A stretch of 64,000 bases of DNA from Beggiatoa alba B18LD (GTDB lineage: Bacteria; Pseudomonadota; Gammaproteobacteria; Beggiatoales; Beggiatoaceae), in assembly GCF_000245015.1 (NCBI RefSeq), contig NZ_JH600070.1:2543588-2607587 (forward strand), written 5' to 3'. A program made the position numbers and the translations under genes. The notes below the pieces were generated by a model. That model worked only from the letters and a program-made list of their open reading frames with translations. It made no database searches and had not been told where the DNA came from. Below are positions 63,780 to 64,000 of this stretch, piece after piece (within the stretch, counting starts at the first letter, position 1; each line of letters begins with the position of its first letter).

Positions 63780-63812
63780 GGTGGAATACGGCTTGCGCCT
63801 ATTCCACCCTAC
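63780..63812. repeat. GTAGGGTGGAATA-type repeat, single unit
   Basis: GGTGGAATACGGCTTGCGCC then TATTCCACCCTAC: related to the arms at 36425-36529. It lies about 30 bases before the SDR gene. Confidence 0.75.
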
Positions 63813-63843
63813 GATAATAATTTTATTCACCAAAGGATTTATT

Positions 63844-64000
63844 ATGCAAATTCAAGGTAATATTGCTCTTGTTACAGGCGCAGGTTCTGGAATGGGTGCA
63901 GCAACGGCGCGTTATTTAGCAAACGCAGGGGCAAAAGTCGCTCTGTTTGATATCAATTTATCCGCAGCCCAACAAGTTGCTGAGGAAATCGGCGGGTTGG
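63844..64000 (+). CDS. Short-chain dehydrogenase/reductase (3' partial)
   Basis: The window holds the first 52 residues. The Rossmann start IALVTGAGSGMGAATARYLA (TGxxxGxG) and ALFDINLSAAQQVAEEIGG are clear; the sequence is closest in my view to the HSD10-like 3-hydroxyacyl-CoA dehydrogenases of fatty-acid metabolism, but the substrate cannot be decided from this part. Start ATG 63844. The gene continues past the right edge. Confidence 0.88.
   Translation, partial: MQIQGNIALVTGAGSGMGAATARYLANAGAKVALFDINLSAAQQVAEEIGGL

Overview
The window is AT-rich and reads as the chromosome of a Gram-negative gammaproteobacterium. It carries LPS heptose genes (hldE, hldD), an OmpA protein with a calcium-binding repeat region, type II secretion or type IV pilus pseudopilins, RlmKL, GalU, RmlBAC and PqiA/PqiB-like envelope proteins. 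A 2017-residue kinase-AAA-GAF-PAS-PAS-SpoIIE protein, many two-component proteins, CHAT and KilA-N proteins, and a dense population of palindromic intergenic elements suggest a large filamentous sulfur oxidiser of the Beggiatoa/Thiotrichales type. That placement is an inference from gene style, not from a marker gene.

Layout. 0-1 kb: tail of a mobile-element-like protein, a terminator and the first repeat element. 1-8.2 kb: SGNH lipoprotein, HD-GYP protein, secreted beta-helix protein, then a signalling cluster of HATPase protein, STAS-like protein, hybrid histidine kinase and receiver. 8.2-17.4 kb: two pseudopilins, galU, a serine esterase, hldE, hldD, a 49-residue membrane protein too short for ordinary gene calling, gspH/gspI-like pseudopilins and a pqiA/pqiB pair. 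17.4-26.6 kb: repeats, tRNA-Lys, moaD-moaE, a lipoprotein, the giant kinase/phosphatase, and a repeat island with a broken KilA-N gene. 26.6-36.3 kb: rhodanese, rlmKL, pseudopilin, an orphan HyfB-like antiporter subunit, a receiver-kinase, AsmA and ScpA. 36.3-44 kb: accessory island with a type IIG restriction-methylation enzyme, a TPR-CHAT protein and a toxin-antitoxin pair in an unusual convergent arrangement, all separated by repeats. 44-52.6 kb: rmlC-rmlA-rmlB, OmpA, glutaredoxin, a small putative DNA-binding protein, HemJ, a CHASE2 cyclase and a GGCT-like protein. 52.6-59.2 kb: two DUF58 proteins, a TgpA-like transglutaminase, RtcA and a DUF3108 protein. 59.2-64 kb: a GxxExxY gene between long direct repeats, a second large Eco57I-type methylase, another repeat element and the start of an SDR dehydrogenase.

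The most striking non-genic structure is a modular family of inverted-repeat elements at about a dozen gene boundaries. Well-preserved copies have terminal inverted repeats (AACCTGAGTTCGGCGAG at one end, its complement at the other), long complementary arms built from tandem CAGAATT-like units, and a 33-bp palindrome that makes a strong hairpin. The ends lie at or within a few bases of stop codons or terminator T-tracts. A second 143-bp palindromic module is nested in two copies in opposite orientation with a single base difference. These look like non-autonomous mobile elements (MITE-like) that have become the intergenic and terminator landscape.

A possible functional link between distant genes is a partner-switching phospho-relay: a HATPase protein and a STAS-like protein at 4.9-5.9 kb, and a SpoIIE-type phosphatase domain in the giant protein at 19.6-25.7 kb.
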